Source: Bacteroidota bacterium
GTDB lineage: Bacteria > Bacteroidota > Bacteroidia > Chitinophagales > Chitinophagaceae
Assembly: GCA_947458915.1 (NCBI GenBank)
Contig: CANHAE010000006.1
Location: 1 to 38,340 of the forward strand
Direction: 5' to 3'
DNA: 38,340 nucleotides
In this document: positions 26,080 to 33,947 of the stretch, one piece after another
Position numbering within the stretch: the first letter of the stretch is position 1
How the letters are laid out: the number at the start of each line of letters is the position of its first letter
Notes under the pieces: generated by a model
What the model saw: the letters and a program-made list of their open reading frames with translations, nothing else
Database searches by the model: none
What the model was told of the DNA's origin: nothing
Position numbers and translations under genes: made by a program

Positions 26080-26652
26080 TTAAGGTCGGATTATTATTAA
26101 ATTACCTTCTTTATCCCACTTAATAACAGAAGAAGGTTGCTTTAATTCGATTTCGTCTTGGTTATACTTCACTACATAATTAACGCCCTCAATAATATCC
26201 AATGAAATATCATGGAAACATAAGGGGGTGGGATACCCCGAAATATTTGCAGAAGTACTAACAATGGGTTTACCAAATACTTGAAGTAGTTTATTGCAAA
26301 AAATATCATTACATATTCGTATCCCAATAGAACCATCTTCTGCTAATAAGTTTTTTGCTAAATTTTTAGCATGCGGATATATTACTGTGGTTGGTTTATG
26401 AATCCCTTTTATATAATCGAATATTGATAAATTGTTGTCAGCAACATAATTCAAAATCGATTGTTCGCTATCCACTAACACAATCATTGATTTGGAGTCA
26501 ATTCTTTTTTTTAATGTAAAAATGTTAGCAACCGCTTGTTCATTAGTTGCATCACAACCAATTCCCCAAACCGTATCGGTTGGGTAAAGGATTAAATCCC
26601 CCCTTTTAAGTGCATTTACGCATGATTGTATATCTTCTTCAAACAGAAACAT
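26080..26652 (-). CDS. tsaC: L-threonylcarbamoyladenylate synthase (YrdC/Sua5 family)
   Basis: This enzyme makes threonylcarbamoyl-AMP, the intermediate for t6A37 in ANN-decoding tRNAs. I use the ATG at 26652 (MFLFEEDIQSCVNALKRGD), giving 190 residues, a standard single-domain YrdC length. The longer ORF to 26709 adds a Cys-rich leader absent from the family. Motifs are LILYPTDTVWGIGCDATN, KKRIDSKSMIVLV and the SxSAN-like IVSTSANISG. It is the first gene of the five-gene minus-strand run. A weak -7-like element (TTAATTTG) sits only 5 bases from the ATG, so its promoter is unclear. Confidence 0.9.
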   Translation of the reverse strand: MFLFEEDIQSCVNALKRGDLILYPTDTVWGIGCDATNEQAVANIFTLKKRIDSKSMIVLVDSEQSILNYVADNNLSIFDYIKGIHKPTTVIYPHAKNLAKNLLAEDGSIGIRICNDIFCNKLLQVFGKPIVSTSANISGYPTPLCFHDISLDIIEGVNYVVKYNQDEIELKQPSSVIKWDKEGNLIIIRP

Positions 26653-26712
26653 GCTGCAAATTAAACAATCCCCCTTAAATAAACGAAGGTTCATTTGTGT
26701 GCAAAACAATGT

Positions 26713-26743
26713 TTTAATAATTATGTACTTGCATGTATTTTTG
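26713..26743 (+). promoter_or_regulatory. dapD promoter, Bacteroidota type
   Basis: TATTTTTG (26736-26743) fits TAnnTTTG and TTTA (26713-26716) lies exactly 19 bases upstream, one mismatch from TTTG. The start would be near 26748, about 10 bases before the dapD ATG at 26758. This also argues against the track start at 26695. Confidence 0.6.
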
Positions 26744-26757
26744 TTAAAATAGATAAA

Positions 26758-27570
26758 ATGGACTTAAAAAGTAAAATTGAAACCGTTTGGAATGACAGAA
26801 GCTTATTAAAAGACGAAATTTACAGTAATGCAATTAGGGAAGTAATTGAAGAAGTAGATAAAGGAAGGTTAAGAGTTGCAGCACCACAAGCTGACGAATG
26901 GATTGTGAATGAGTGGGTAAAACAAGCCATTTTATTATATTTTGCAATACAACCTATGCAAACTTGGGAATTAGCCCCTTTTGAATTTCACGATAAAATG
27001 TTACTAAAATCAGGTTATGCTGAACTAGGGGTGCGTGCAGTTCCACATGCTGTGGCACGCTATGGCGCTTACTTAGCAAAAAATGTGGTACTAATGCCTA
27101 GTTATGTAAACATTGGCGCTTTTGTAGATGAAGGTACCATGGTAGACACCTGGGCCACTGTAGGTAGTTGCGCTCAAATTGGGAAAGGTGTGCATTTAAG
27201 TGGTGGTGTTGGAATAGGTGGTGTGCTTGAGCCTTTACAAGCTAGCCCTGTAATTATTGAAGATGGTTGTTTTATTGGTAGTAGGTGTATAGTTGTAGAA
27301 GGGGTGCATTTAGAAAAAGAAGTTGTATTAGGTGCAAATGTGGTACTCACAAAAAGTACAAAAATAATTGACGTGAGTGGAGAAAACCCTATTGAATATA
27401 AAGGACGTGTTCCAGCTAGAAGTGTTGTTATTCCGGGCTCCTACAGGAAAACCTTCCCTGCAGGCGACTATCAAGTAAGCTGTGCTTTAATTATTGGACA
27501 AAGAAAACCAAGTACCGACTTAAAGACAAGCCTGAACGATGCTTTACGCGATTTTAATGTTGCCGTATAA
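26758..27570 (+). CDS. dapD: Tetrahydrodipicolinate N-succinyltransferase DapD
   Basis: DapD transfers succinyl from succinyl-CoA to tetrahydrodipicolinate, the step after DapB in the succinylase branch of lysine/DAP synthesis. The start is the ATG at 26758 (MDLKSKIETVWNDRSLL), giving 270 residues. The N-terminal helical domain is followed by a left-handed beta-helix of hexapeptide repeats (VVLMPSYVNIGAFVDEGTM, VGSCAQIGKGVHLSGGVGIG, VIIEDGCFIGSRCIVVEGV). GVLEPLQASPV is the acceptor-site region. It has its own promoter and runs into the EamA transporter, whose reading frame begins at or just before the dapD stop. Confidence 0.96.
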   Translation: MDLKSKIETVWNDRSLLKDEIYSNAIREVIEEVDKGRLRVAAPQADEWIVNEWVKQAILLYFAIQPMQTWELAPFEFHDKMLLKSGYAELGVRAVPHAVARYGAYLAKNVVLMPSYVNIGAFVDEGTMVDTWATVGSCAQIGKGVHLSGGVGIGGVLEPLQASPVIIEDGCFIGSRCIVVEGVHLEKEVVLGANVVLTKSTKIIDVSGENPIEYKGRVPARSVVIPGSYRKTFPAGDYQVSCALIIGQRKPSTDLKTSLNDALRDFNVAV

Positions 27571-27623
27571 GACAGCAAAAAATATATAACCGTGGGTTTG
27601 CATTAGCCATTATAGGAACACTT

Positions 27624-28514
27624 TTGTTTTCAACAAAAGCCATTTGGATTAAACTTTGTTTTAAAGAAAGTAATATTGACGCAACTACCTTATTAATGTT
27701 GCGCATGTTATTATCATTGCCTTTATATATTTTAATGCTACTTTATTTAAAAAAGCGCAATGCACAACCATTAAAAAAATCACACTATATATGGGCAATT
27801 GCCCTGGGCTTGCTTGGTTATTACCTAAGTAGTTTATTTGATTTTATAGGCTTACAATATGTATCCGCTGGTATTGAAAGAATTATTTTGTTCATTTATC
27901 CAACCTTAGCGGTACTTATTAATTTTTGGATTTTTAAAGTACCCATTACCAAAAAACAATGGCTGGCAATAAGTATCACTTATATTGGAATTGCAATTGC
28001 CTATTGGGGTGAATTTTCGCATTTACCAAACACCTCGAATTTTGTATTTGGTTCAATAATGGTTTTGTTATGTGGAATTACCTATGCATTTTACCTAGTT
28101 GGTACTGGAAAATTGGTACCCTTAATGGGATCAAGCCTTTATACCAGTATTGCTATGCTCGCAGCAAGCGTAGGAATTTTTAGTCATTACTTAGTGCGTT
28201 CGATTTATTCAAATGGCTTTATGAATGCCATCAGCTACCAAATCCCTACAAATATTGTTTGGTATATTGTTGGATTAGCGTTGTTTGCTACGGTAATCCC
28301 TTCCTTTTTATTAAGTAGTGGCATGAAAAGAATAGGAAGTAACGATTTAGCTATTATAACTAGTATTGGACCAGTTTCCACTTTATTCCAAGCAAACTTT
28401 ATATTAAAGGAGCCCTTGCTATGGCAACAAGCAATAGGCACTGCATTTGTTATAGCAGGAGTAGTACTGGTACAAAAATTTGGGGTGAACACGACGCATC
28501 CCGAAAATGCCTAA
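27624..28514 (+). CDS. EamA/DMT-family transporter, start codon apparently lost
   Basis: An inner-membrane drug/metabolite-type transporter with about ten hydrophobic segments and two EamA repeats (FIGLQYVSAGIERIILFIYP; GSNDLAIITSIGPVSTLFQANF). The first usable start is TTG 27624, giving 296 residues, but this cuts off most of the first helix. The frame stays open upstream, and KIYNRGFALAIIGTLLFSTK reads as a complete first helix. The only start-like codon there is ATA at 27567, overlapping the dapD stop as ATAA. An ancestral ATGA overlap mutated to ATAA would explain this. It could be functional from a weak start or be decaying. The substrate is unknown. Confidence 0.82.
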   Translation: MFSTKAIWIKLCFKESNIDATTLLMLRMLLSLPLYILMLLYLKKRNAQPLKKSHYIWAIALGLLGYYLSSLFDFIGLQYVSAGIERIILFIYPTLAVLINFWIFKVPITKKQWLAISITYIGIAIAYWGEFSHLPNTSNFVFGSIMVLLCGITYAFYLVGTGKLVPLMGSSLYTSIAMLAASVGIFSHYLVRSIYSNGFMNAISYQIPTNIVWYIVGLALFATVIPSFLLSSGMKRIGSNDLAIITSIGPVSTLFQANFILKEPLLWQQAIGTAFVIAGVVLVQKFGVNTTHPENA

Positions 28515-28530
28515 GTAAAAATATTGCAGG

Positions 28531-29514
28531 TTAAATAACCAATAAACTACAACCTCTTCTATCGCTACTATCCATTCTCCCTATAATTTCAAAGCTACCG
28601 TCCTCATGTAAATGTCCTATATCCTCAGTGGCAATAAAAGCGCAGCTGTAAGCATTCGCTAAATCAATTACATGTATCACCCCTTTGCCGGAAGTTTTCA
28701 ATATCCCGGGGGCATCTTCCTCTCCTACTAAAATTTTCATCCATGGTGGGCAACGAAATAAACCATCCCCAATTGAATAGGCTTGACTTAGCAGTTCAGT
28801 CATGCCGTATTCCGAATGTATATTTTCTACTCCAAACCCTTTTTTTAAATGCGCATGTAAGGCTGGCTTAAGCATCTCTAATTTCCTGCCCTTCATTCCT
28901 CCAGTCTCCATTATTATGGTGTATAGTAATTTTTGAGGGAATGCTTCCATGAAATCAATTAATGCAAAACTTACCCCAATTAAAAGCGTTTTTTGTTTCC
29001 TACCTTCTAGTCCCTTAATTAATTTGTCGAGCGTTTCAAATTCATTTAGGTAAAAACCACTTTCCTTATGCCCCGATAGTTGAATGAGTTTATCCACCAT
29101 ATATACCAAGGAAGAATGTTTACGTTCTAAATAAGACGGTAGTAGGCCAATGATGCAATAATCGGAGATATTGCCATAAAATAAATTGAAACATTTTATA
29201 AAACTCTGCTCATACAAATTTATATCCCCAACCCAATGTTTGCTTACTACGTCTTGTGTTGTACCGCTACTTTCAAATAAAGTGGAAGGTTGCTCCCCAA
29301 CATAAACAGGATGTGACTTAAAAAAAGCAATTGGTAAAAAAGGAATTTGATGCACCCCGTTTATGAGTGGATTTTCCTGTTTCGAAAACTCAATCCATTG
29401 CTTATACACAGGGTTATGCGTTGCCTGAAATTCAAACATTTTTTTACTCCTTGACAAAAAATTGTCAGCAGTTAAATTCCATAATGCACTTGTATCAAAA
29501 TTAGGGTAGTTCAT
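28531..29514 (-). CDS. LuxE-like acyl-protein synthetase (ANL superfamily)
   Basis: A 327-residue member of the acyl-protein synthetase (LuxE) family, adenylating enzymes related to the ANL superfamily. HQIPFLPIAFFKSHPV and LFESSGTTQDVVSKHW (a Ser/Thr-rich phosphate loop) are typical, as are IHSEYGMTELLSQAYS (ANL YGxTE motif) and GRMDSSDRRGCSLL near the C-terminus. LuxE activates fatty acids for luciferase systems, but no luxC or luxD gene is nearby, so this orphan probably activates another carboxylate. It converges on the EamA gene with a 16-base gap. Upstream, a perfect -7 element TACTTTTG (29545 to 29538, minus strand) lacks a clear -33 box. Confidence 0.87.
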   Translation of the reverse strand: MNYPNFDTSALWNLTADNFLSRSKKMFEFQATHNPVYKQWIEFSKQENPLINGVHQIPFLPIAFFKSHPVYVGEQPSTLFESSGTTQDVVSKHWVGDINLYEQSFIKCFNLFYGNISDYCIIGLLPSYLERKHSSLVYMVDKLIQLSGHKESGFYLNEFETLDKLIKGLEGRKQKTLLIGVSFALIDFMEAFPQKLLYTIIMETGGMKGRKLEMLKPALHAHLKKGFGVENIHSEYGMTELLSQAYSIGDGLFRCPPWMKILVGEEDAPGILKTSGKGVIHVIDLANAYSCAFIATEDIGHLHEDGSFEIIGRMDSSDRRGCSLLVI

Positions 29515-29659
29515 CCTGTTATATCACTCTATTTTTACAAAAGTATCGTTATTATAGACAATATAGAAGAGAAAACAGCCAAAACTAACCTCAATAAGCC
29601 TTATACTAATTAAAAACAATAATTAGTATCTTGCAGGGGTGTAATTCAAACTAAATATT

Positions 29660-30787
29660 ATGGCAAAAGACGCTGCAAAAAAAACAAGTACAAAAGTAAG
29701 TAAAGTGTTAATTCAAGAAAATGCATACCAGTTTCTTAAGGACTATATCAATAACCCATCGCCTGTTGGTTTTGAATCGAGTGGTCAAAAGATATGGCTT
29801 AACTACCTAAAAAAATACGTAGATACTACTTTTACCGATCCTTACGGAACGGCAGTTGGTGTCATAAATCCCGAGCATCCTTTTAAAGTAGTTATTGAAG
29901 CACATGCCGATGAAATTAGTTGGTTTGTAAATTATATTACAGAGCAAGGATTGATTCATTTAAAAAGAAACGGCGGCGTCGACCATCAAATTGCACCTTC
30001 GATGCGTGTTTGGATACATGGGAAAAAGGGGCCTGTAAAAGCTGTTTTTGGATGGCCTGCAATTCACACAAGAATGGGTAATGCTGAACAAAAGGAACCA
30101 CAACCAAAAGTAGAGACCTTAACCCTCGATTGTGGTGCAAGAAGCAAGAAAGATGTTGAAGCATTAGGCATACACATAGGCTCGGTTGTAACTTATACCG
30201 ATGGTTTTGACGAACTAGCACATGACTTTATTATTGGTCGCGCGTTTGATAATAGAATTGGTGGATTTATGATTGCAGAAGTTGCAAGAAAATTAAAAGA
30301 AAATAAAAAAACATTGCCATTCGGTTTATATATTGTAAATGCCGTACAAGAAGAAATTGGCTTAAGAGGCGCTGAAATGATCGCAAGAAGAATTAAACCA
30401 AATATTGCCATTATTACCGACGTAACACACGATACGAATACCCCTACTATAAATAAAGCAATAGAAGGTGATATTCAATCGGGTAAAGGACCAACTCTTT
30501 CTTATGCTCCAGCAATTCATAATAAATTATTGGCAATAGTAGAAGAAGTGGCAAATAACAAAAAAATTCCAGTGCAATTCCATGCATTAACAAGAAGTAC
30601 TGGAACAGATACTGATAGTTTTGCTTACGCAAATGACGGTTGTCCTTCAGTATTAATTTCAATTCCACTAAGATATATGCATACAACAGTTGAAATGATT
30701 CATAAAAAAGATATTATTGATACCATTGATTTGATGTATGAAACATTGCTTAAGTTATCACCAAAGACTAATTTAAGTTACTTATAA
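29660..30787 (+). CDS. M42-family metalloaminopeptidase
   Basis: A 375-residue cytoplasmic peptidase of the M42 (TET aminopeptidase / 'endoglucanase M') family. Co-catalytic metal ligands are recognisable: H82 and D84 in EAHADEI, D197 in GRAFDNRIGG, the E231/E232 pair in VQEEIGLRGAE, D254 in TDVTHD, and H341 in RYMHTTVEM. A lysine-rich N-terminal stretch (MAKDAAKKTSTKVSKV) precedes the family start. It heads a three-gene unit; its TAA overlaps the next ATG as TAATG. The gene context suggests it may act on a specific small peptide or amide rather than general turnover, which is inference. Confidence 0.92.
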   Translation: MAKDAAKKTSTKVSKVLIQENAYQFLKDYINNPSPVGFESSGQKIWLNYLKKYVDTTFTDPYGTAVGVINPEHPFKVVIEAHADEISWFVNYITEQGLIHLKRNGGVDHQIAPSMRVWIHGKKGPVKAVFGWPAIHTRMGNAEQKEPQPKVETLTLDCGARSKKDVEALGIHIGSVVTYTDGFDELAHDFIIGRAFDNRIGGFMIAEVARKLKENKKTLPFGLYIVNAVQEEIGLRGAEMIARRIKPNIAIITDVTHDTNTPTINKAIEGDIQSGKGPTLSYAPAIHNKLLAIVEEVANNKKIPVQFHALTRSTGTDTDSFAYANDGCPSVLISIPLRYMHTTVEMIHKKDIIDTIDLMYETLLKLSPKTNLSYL

Positions 30788-31572
30788 TGGTCACTCCCCC
30801 GCTTCAAATTGCTATTATAGATATGTACGACGGCGAACCCAACTTGGGGAAGCGTTGTATACATGGCATTCTTGAAAAATGGAGTAAGGCTAGGAATATT
30901 GAGATAAAATCAACTATTTTTCGGTTAAGAAATTATATCGAAATTCCAGATGATCATTTTGACATATACATTTCAACAGGCGGGCCGGGCTCCCCGTTGG
31001 ATAGCAAGCATGTAGATTGGGATAATTTATATACAGCATGGCTTGAAAAAATGGTACAAATGGGAAAGCCCGTTTTTTTAATATGTCACAGTTTTCAAAT
31101 TGCTTGCAGACATTTTGAAATTGGTACAGTTAGTTTAAGAAGGTCTAGTCAGGTAGGCATATTACCAGTTCATCCATTAACAGCAGATAGCCTTTTCGAT
31201 AACTTACAAGACCCCTTTTATGCTTTAGAAAGTAGACACTACCAAATAACGGAACCAAATGACGAGAAAATCAAAAATATTGGAGCCGAAATACTGGCAC
31301 TAGAAAAAATAAGACCAAATATTCCTTTAGAAAGGGCCATAATGGCGGTAAAATTTACCGAAAAAATGTATGGTGTTCAATTTCATCCTGAAGCAGAACC
31401 TGACACATTATCTTCCTTTTTTAACGAGGCAAGTACTAAAAAATCAATCGTCGACGAGTTTGGAATAGAAAAATGGGATCAAATTATTCAACATTTAAAC
31501 GACCCGAATACACTCGAAACTACCTATGCTAATTTTATCCCGAATTTTTTAGATAAAGCAATACAGGAATGA
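30787..31572 (+). CDS. Class I glutamine amidotransferase-like protein
   Basis: A 261-residue stand-alone GATase1 protein. TGGPGSP (64-70) is the oxyanion-hole region, C100 in FLICHSFQIA is the nucleophile position (usual form GICxGxQ), and H200/E202 in VQFHPEAE complete the triad. It resembles GMP-synthase-type amidotransferases but lacks any synthetase domain. The ATP-grasp-like protein encoded next could be the ammonia acceptor. Translation is coupled on both sides: ATG overlaps the peptidase stop (TAATG), and its own stop overlaps the next start (ATGA). Substrate unknown; a glutaminase or gamma-glutamyl hydrolase role is equally possible. Confidence 0.87.
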   Translation: MVTPPLQIAIIDMYDGEPNLGKRCIHGILEKWSKARNIEIKSTIFRLRNYIEIPDDHFDIYISTGGPGSPLDSKHVDWDNLYTAWLEKMVQMGKPVFLICHSFQIACRHFEIGTVSLRRSSQVGILPVHPLTADSLFDNLQDPFYALESRHYQITEPNDEKIKNIGAEILALEKIRPNIPLERAIMAVKFTEKMYGVQFHPEAEPDTLSSFFNEASTKKSIVDEFGIEKWDQIIQHLNDPNTLETTYANFIPNFLDKAIQE

Positions 31573-32765
31573 TTCCAACAATTAGAAATAAATTTAATGC
31601 TCAATTTTCCGAAGCTAAATATGAAAATTACTTAGCTGAATTAGAAGTGAAATATCCGGGATGTGTTGAATTTAGAATTGCAGAAACTCCTTTGTTTGTG
31701 CCAAAAGCGTTCAAGAAAAAATTAATAGAAGTAAGTGAATATATTAGCAACGTAATACTAGGGACTGATTTTAATAAACTAACCGAACAAGCCACTCCTG
31801 TTGAATACAAAGTCCCTAACGAAACTCCTTTCCCGGAATGTGTAGTTATGGATTTTGCCGTAACTAAAAATGCTTATGACGAATTGGAGCCACAGTTAAT
31901 TGAATTACAAGGATTCCCTTCCTTGTTTGCCTTTGAAATACTACAAGACCACACAATTAGAAACAATTACGCAATTCCAGACGGTTTCGGTGGTTATTTA
32001 AATGGATACAATGAATTTAAATACATAAATCACTTAAAAAATTTAATTCAGGGTACTAATCACAAACACACAATATTATTAGAACTATTCCCACATCAAC
32101 AAAAAACCAGGATTGATTTTTATTGCACACAACAATATACTGGTATCCCTATTGTATGCATAAGTGAAATATATAACAAGGGGAATAAATTGTATTACGA
32201 ACGAGAAGGAAACGATTTTTTAATAGAACGTATATATAACCGATTGGTTTGGGACGAATTGAAAACGCAACCTGCCGAAATTCAATTAAAACGCGACTTG
32301 CTTTTAAAGGACTTAGATGTTGAATGGGTAAACCATCCAAATCATTTCTACAGAATAAGTAAATACCTGCTTCCCTTCTTGTCACACAAATATGTGCCAG
32401 AAGCCATACAACTAAACTTATTAGTTAACATCCCAAAACATTTGGAAGAATGGGTTTTAAAACCCTTATATTCTTTTGCTGGGCAAGGCGTACTGATTGA
32501 TGTAACCGAAGAAGCTATCACTAATATCACGAACAAAGCACAATGGATATTACAAAAGAAAGTAGACTACGCACCAATTGTAATAACCCCAACCGGGCCT
32601 GCAAAAGCAGAAATTCGATTGTTTTGTTTTTACGATGCTATTCAAAAAAAATATATCGCTACCAATAACCTAACCCGATTAAGTAAAGGAAAAATGATTG
32701 GTGTAGACTATAACAAAACTGCCACCTGGGTAGGTGGCAGTTTAGCTTATTTCGAAAATGATTAG
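31569..32765 (+). CDS. ATP-grasp-like protein of unknown function
   Basis: No confident named family. The 398-residue protein has a C-terminal segment with ATP-grasp character: WVLKPLYSFAGQGVLIDV (295-312) looks like the nucleotide-binding lysine and glycine-rich loop, followed by WILQKKVDYAPIV, AKAEIRLFCFYD and NLTRLSKGKMIGVD. The N-terminal half contains IELQGFPSLFAF, which recalls circularly permuted ATP-grasp ligases such as glutathionylspermidine synthases. No signal peptide or membrane segment is seen. Its ATG overlaps the amidotransferase stop (ATGA), so a joint function is likely: ATP-dependent carboxylate activation with ammonia or an amine. A perfect 12-base hairpin lies in its last codons. 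Confidence 0.7.
   Translation: MIPTIRNKFNAQFSEAKYENYLAELEVKYPGCVEFRIAETPLFVPKAFKKKLIEVSEYISNVILGTDFNKLTEQATPVEYKVPNETPFPECVVMDFAVTKNAYDELEPQLIELQGFPSLFAFEILQDHTIRNNYAIPDGFGGYLNGYNEFKYINHLKNLIQGTNHKHTILLELFPHQQKTRIDFYCTQQYTGIPIVCISEIYNKGNKLYYEREGNDFLIERIYNRLVWDELKTQPAEIQLKRDLLLKDLDVEWVNHPNHFYRISKYLLPFLSHKYVPEAIQLNLLVNIPKHLEEWVLKPLYSFAGQGVLIDVTEEAITNITNKAQWILQKKVDYAPIVITPTGPAKAEIRLFCFYDAIQKKYIATNNLTRLSKGKMIGVDYNKTATWVGGSLAYFEND
32716..32743. repeat. Perfect 12-base hairpin inside the 3' end of the ATP-grasp-like gene
   Basis: AAACTGCCACCT, loop GGGT, AGGTGGCAGTTT. The arms are perfectly complementary and the hairpin ends 19 bases before the stop codon. A's on the left and T's on the right resemble a short bidirectional terminator for the convergent genes, although the T run is only three bases. 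Confidence 0.6.
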
Positions 32766-32788
32766 CAAATACAACTCATTCTTTTATT

Positions 32789-33943
32789 TTACTCTTCAGC
32801 ACTGTTTTTTAGTTTCATCATTAATGTATAGGCATTCTTTGTGACTACTTCTTGATTGCCTAATGGTGTAATTATTTCTACAAACCCATTGGTTGACAAG
32901 CCAGTCTCTACTGGAACCAATTTATAGGAATCGTTAGCCACTTTCAAAAAAACATGTGGTTTATTTTCCCATTTTACAATAGCATCTTCAGGTATTGCAT
33001 TCACTTTTGCATTGCTTAATTCTATTTCAGCATTCGCAAAAGTACCTGGATACAAATTCTTAACGGGACTAGCTAAATGGCAATGCACATCAGTACTTCG
33101 GTTTTCATTAATATTTGGTGTAAATACAATTATGCTAGCTTTATGCTTTTCCTTAATATTATTATTAATATAATAAGTTACCTTATTGCCTATTTTCAAA
33201 TTAGAAGCGTCGTTTTCAAAAACAGTTAACCTTAAGTGTAGGTCACTTGGGTCAACTATTTCAAATAATACATCAGTCGGTGATACATACTTTCCTATAT
33301 TAACATTCACTTTTGTTACATAACCACTAATTGGTGCATAAAAATTTACTGCTCTTGAAATATTTTTTTCGTTAAGTGTTAATGGATTCAACCCTATTAA
33401 CTTAAGCTTTTCACTCAATGCTTTAACCATGTATTTTTGACTTTCGTATTCACTTTTAGCCAATTGAAACAATTTGTCACTTGTTGCTTTTGTTTCACTT
33501 AAAGTTTTTTGTCTGTTAAAATCGGCTTCTAAGTAGGTTAATTTACTTTTTGATGTCAGGTAGTCCTCTTGTAATTGAATATAAGAAGGGTCTTCAAGTG
33601 TAGCTAGCACAGCTCCTTTTTTCACTAGGGTTCCAGGAATAAGGCTGGTTTTTTTTAAGTACCCACCCAGTGGGATACTTATTGATACAATATTACTCGG
33701 CGGTACGTCAATTACGCCACTCACTTTTATAATTTTATGCATCTCCTTCTTTTCAATAATACCAGAAATAATATTTGCACTCTTCAACTGTGCCGGACTT
33801 AATACTACTATATCAGCTACCACATTTTCATTTGTGACAGTTTTACTATCGGTTGTAATTTCTTTATCCTTTTTTGTGCTAGTGCAAGCAAAAAGGGCAA
33901 CACAGCATAATAGGATTACTAAATGATTTGATTTCATAAACAT
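32789..33943 (-). CDS. czcB: RND efflux periplasmic adaptor (CzcB/CusB-like) lipoprotein
   Basis: A 384-residue membrane-fusion protein linking the inner-membrane RND pump to the outer-membrane channel. The leader LVILLCCVALFAC gives a lipobox Cys at 20, so it is lipid-anchored. A lipoyl-type half motif is present (IPLGGYLKKTSLIPGTLVKKGAVLATLEDPS), then an alpha-helical hairpin (QEDYLTSKSKLTYLEADFNRQKTLSET), the second half (FYAPISGYVTKVNVNIGKYV) and the beta-barrel region. It starts 4 bases after the RND-TolC gene stop, so they share one transcript. The CzcB label follows its partner; metal specificity is not proven. Confidence 0.9.
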   Translation of the reverse strand: MFMKSNHLVILLCCVALFACTSTKKDKEITTDSKTVTNENVVADIVVLSPAQLKSANIISGIIEKKEMHKIIKVSGVIDVPPSNIVSISIPLGGYLKKTSLIPGTLVKKGAVLATLEDPSYIQLQEDYLTSKSKLTYLEADFNRQKTLSETKATSDKLFQLAKSEYESQKYMVKALSEKLKLIGLNPLTLNEKNISRAVNFYAPISGYVTKVNVNIGKYVSPTDVLFEIVDPSDLHLRLTVFENDASNLKIGNKVTYYINNNIKEKHKASIIVFTPNINENRSTDVHCHLASPVKNLYPGTFANAEIELSNAKVNAIPEDAIVKWENKPHVFLKVANDSYKLVPVETGLSTNGFVEIITPLGNQEVVTKNAYTLMMKLKNSAEE

Positions 33944-33947
33944 ATTT

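Noticed and set aside
26658-26665. TTAATTTG on the minus strand upstream of tsaC as a promoter
   Set aside because: One mismatch in the -7 box, a poor -33 box (TTCG), and the start would fall at the ATG itself.
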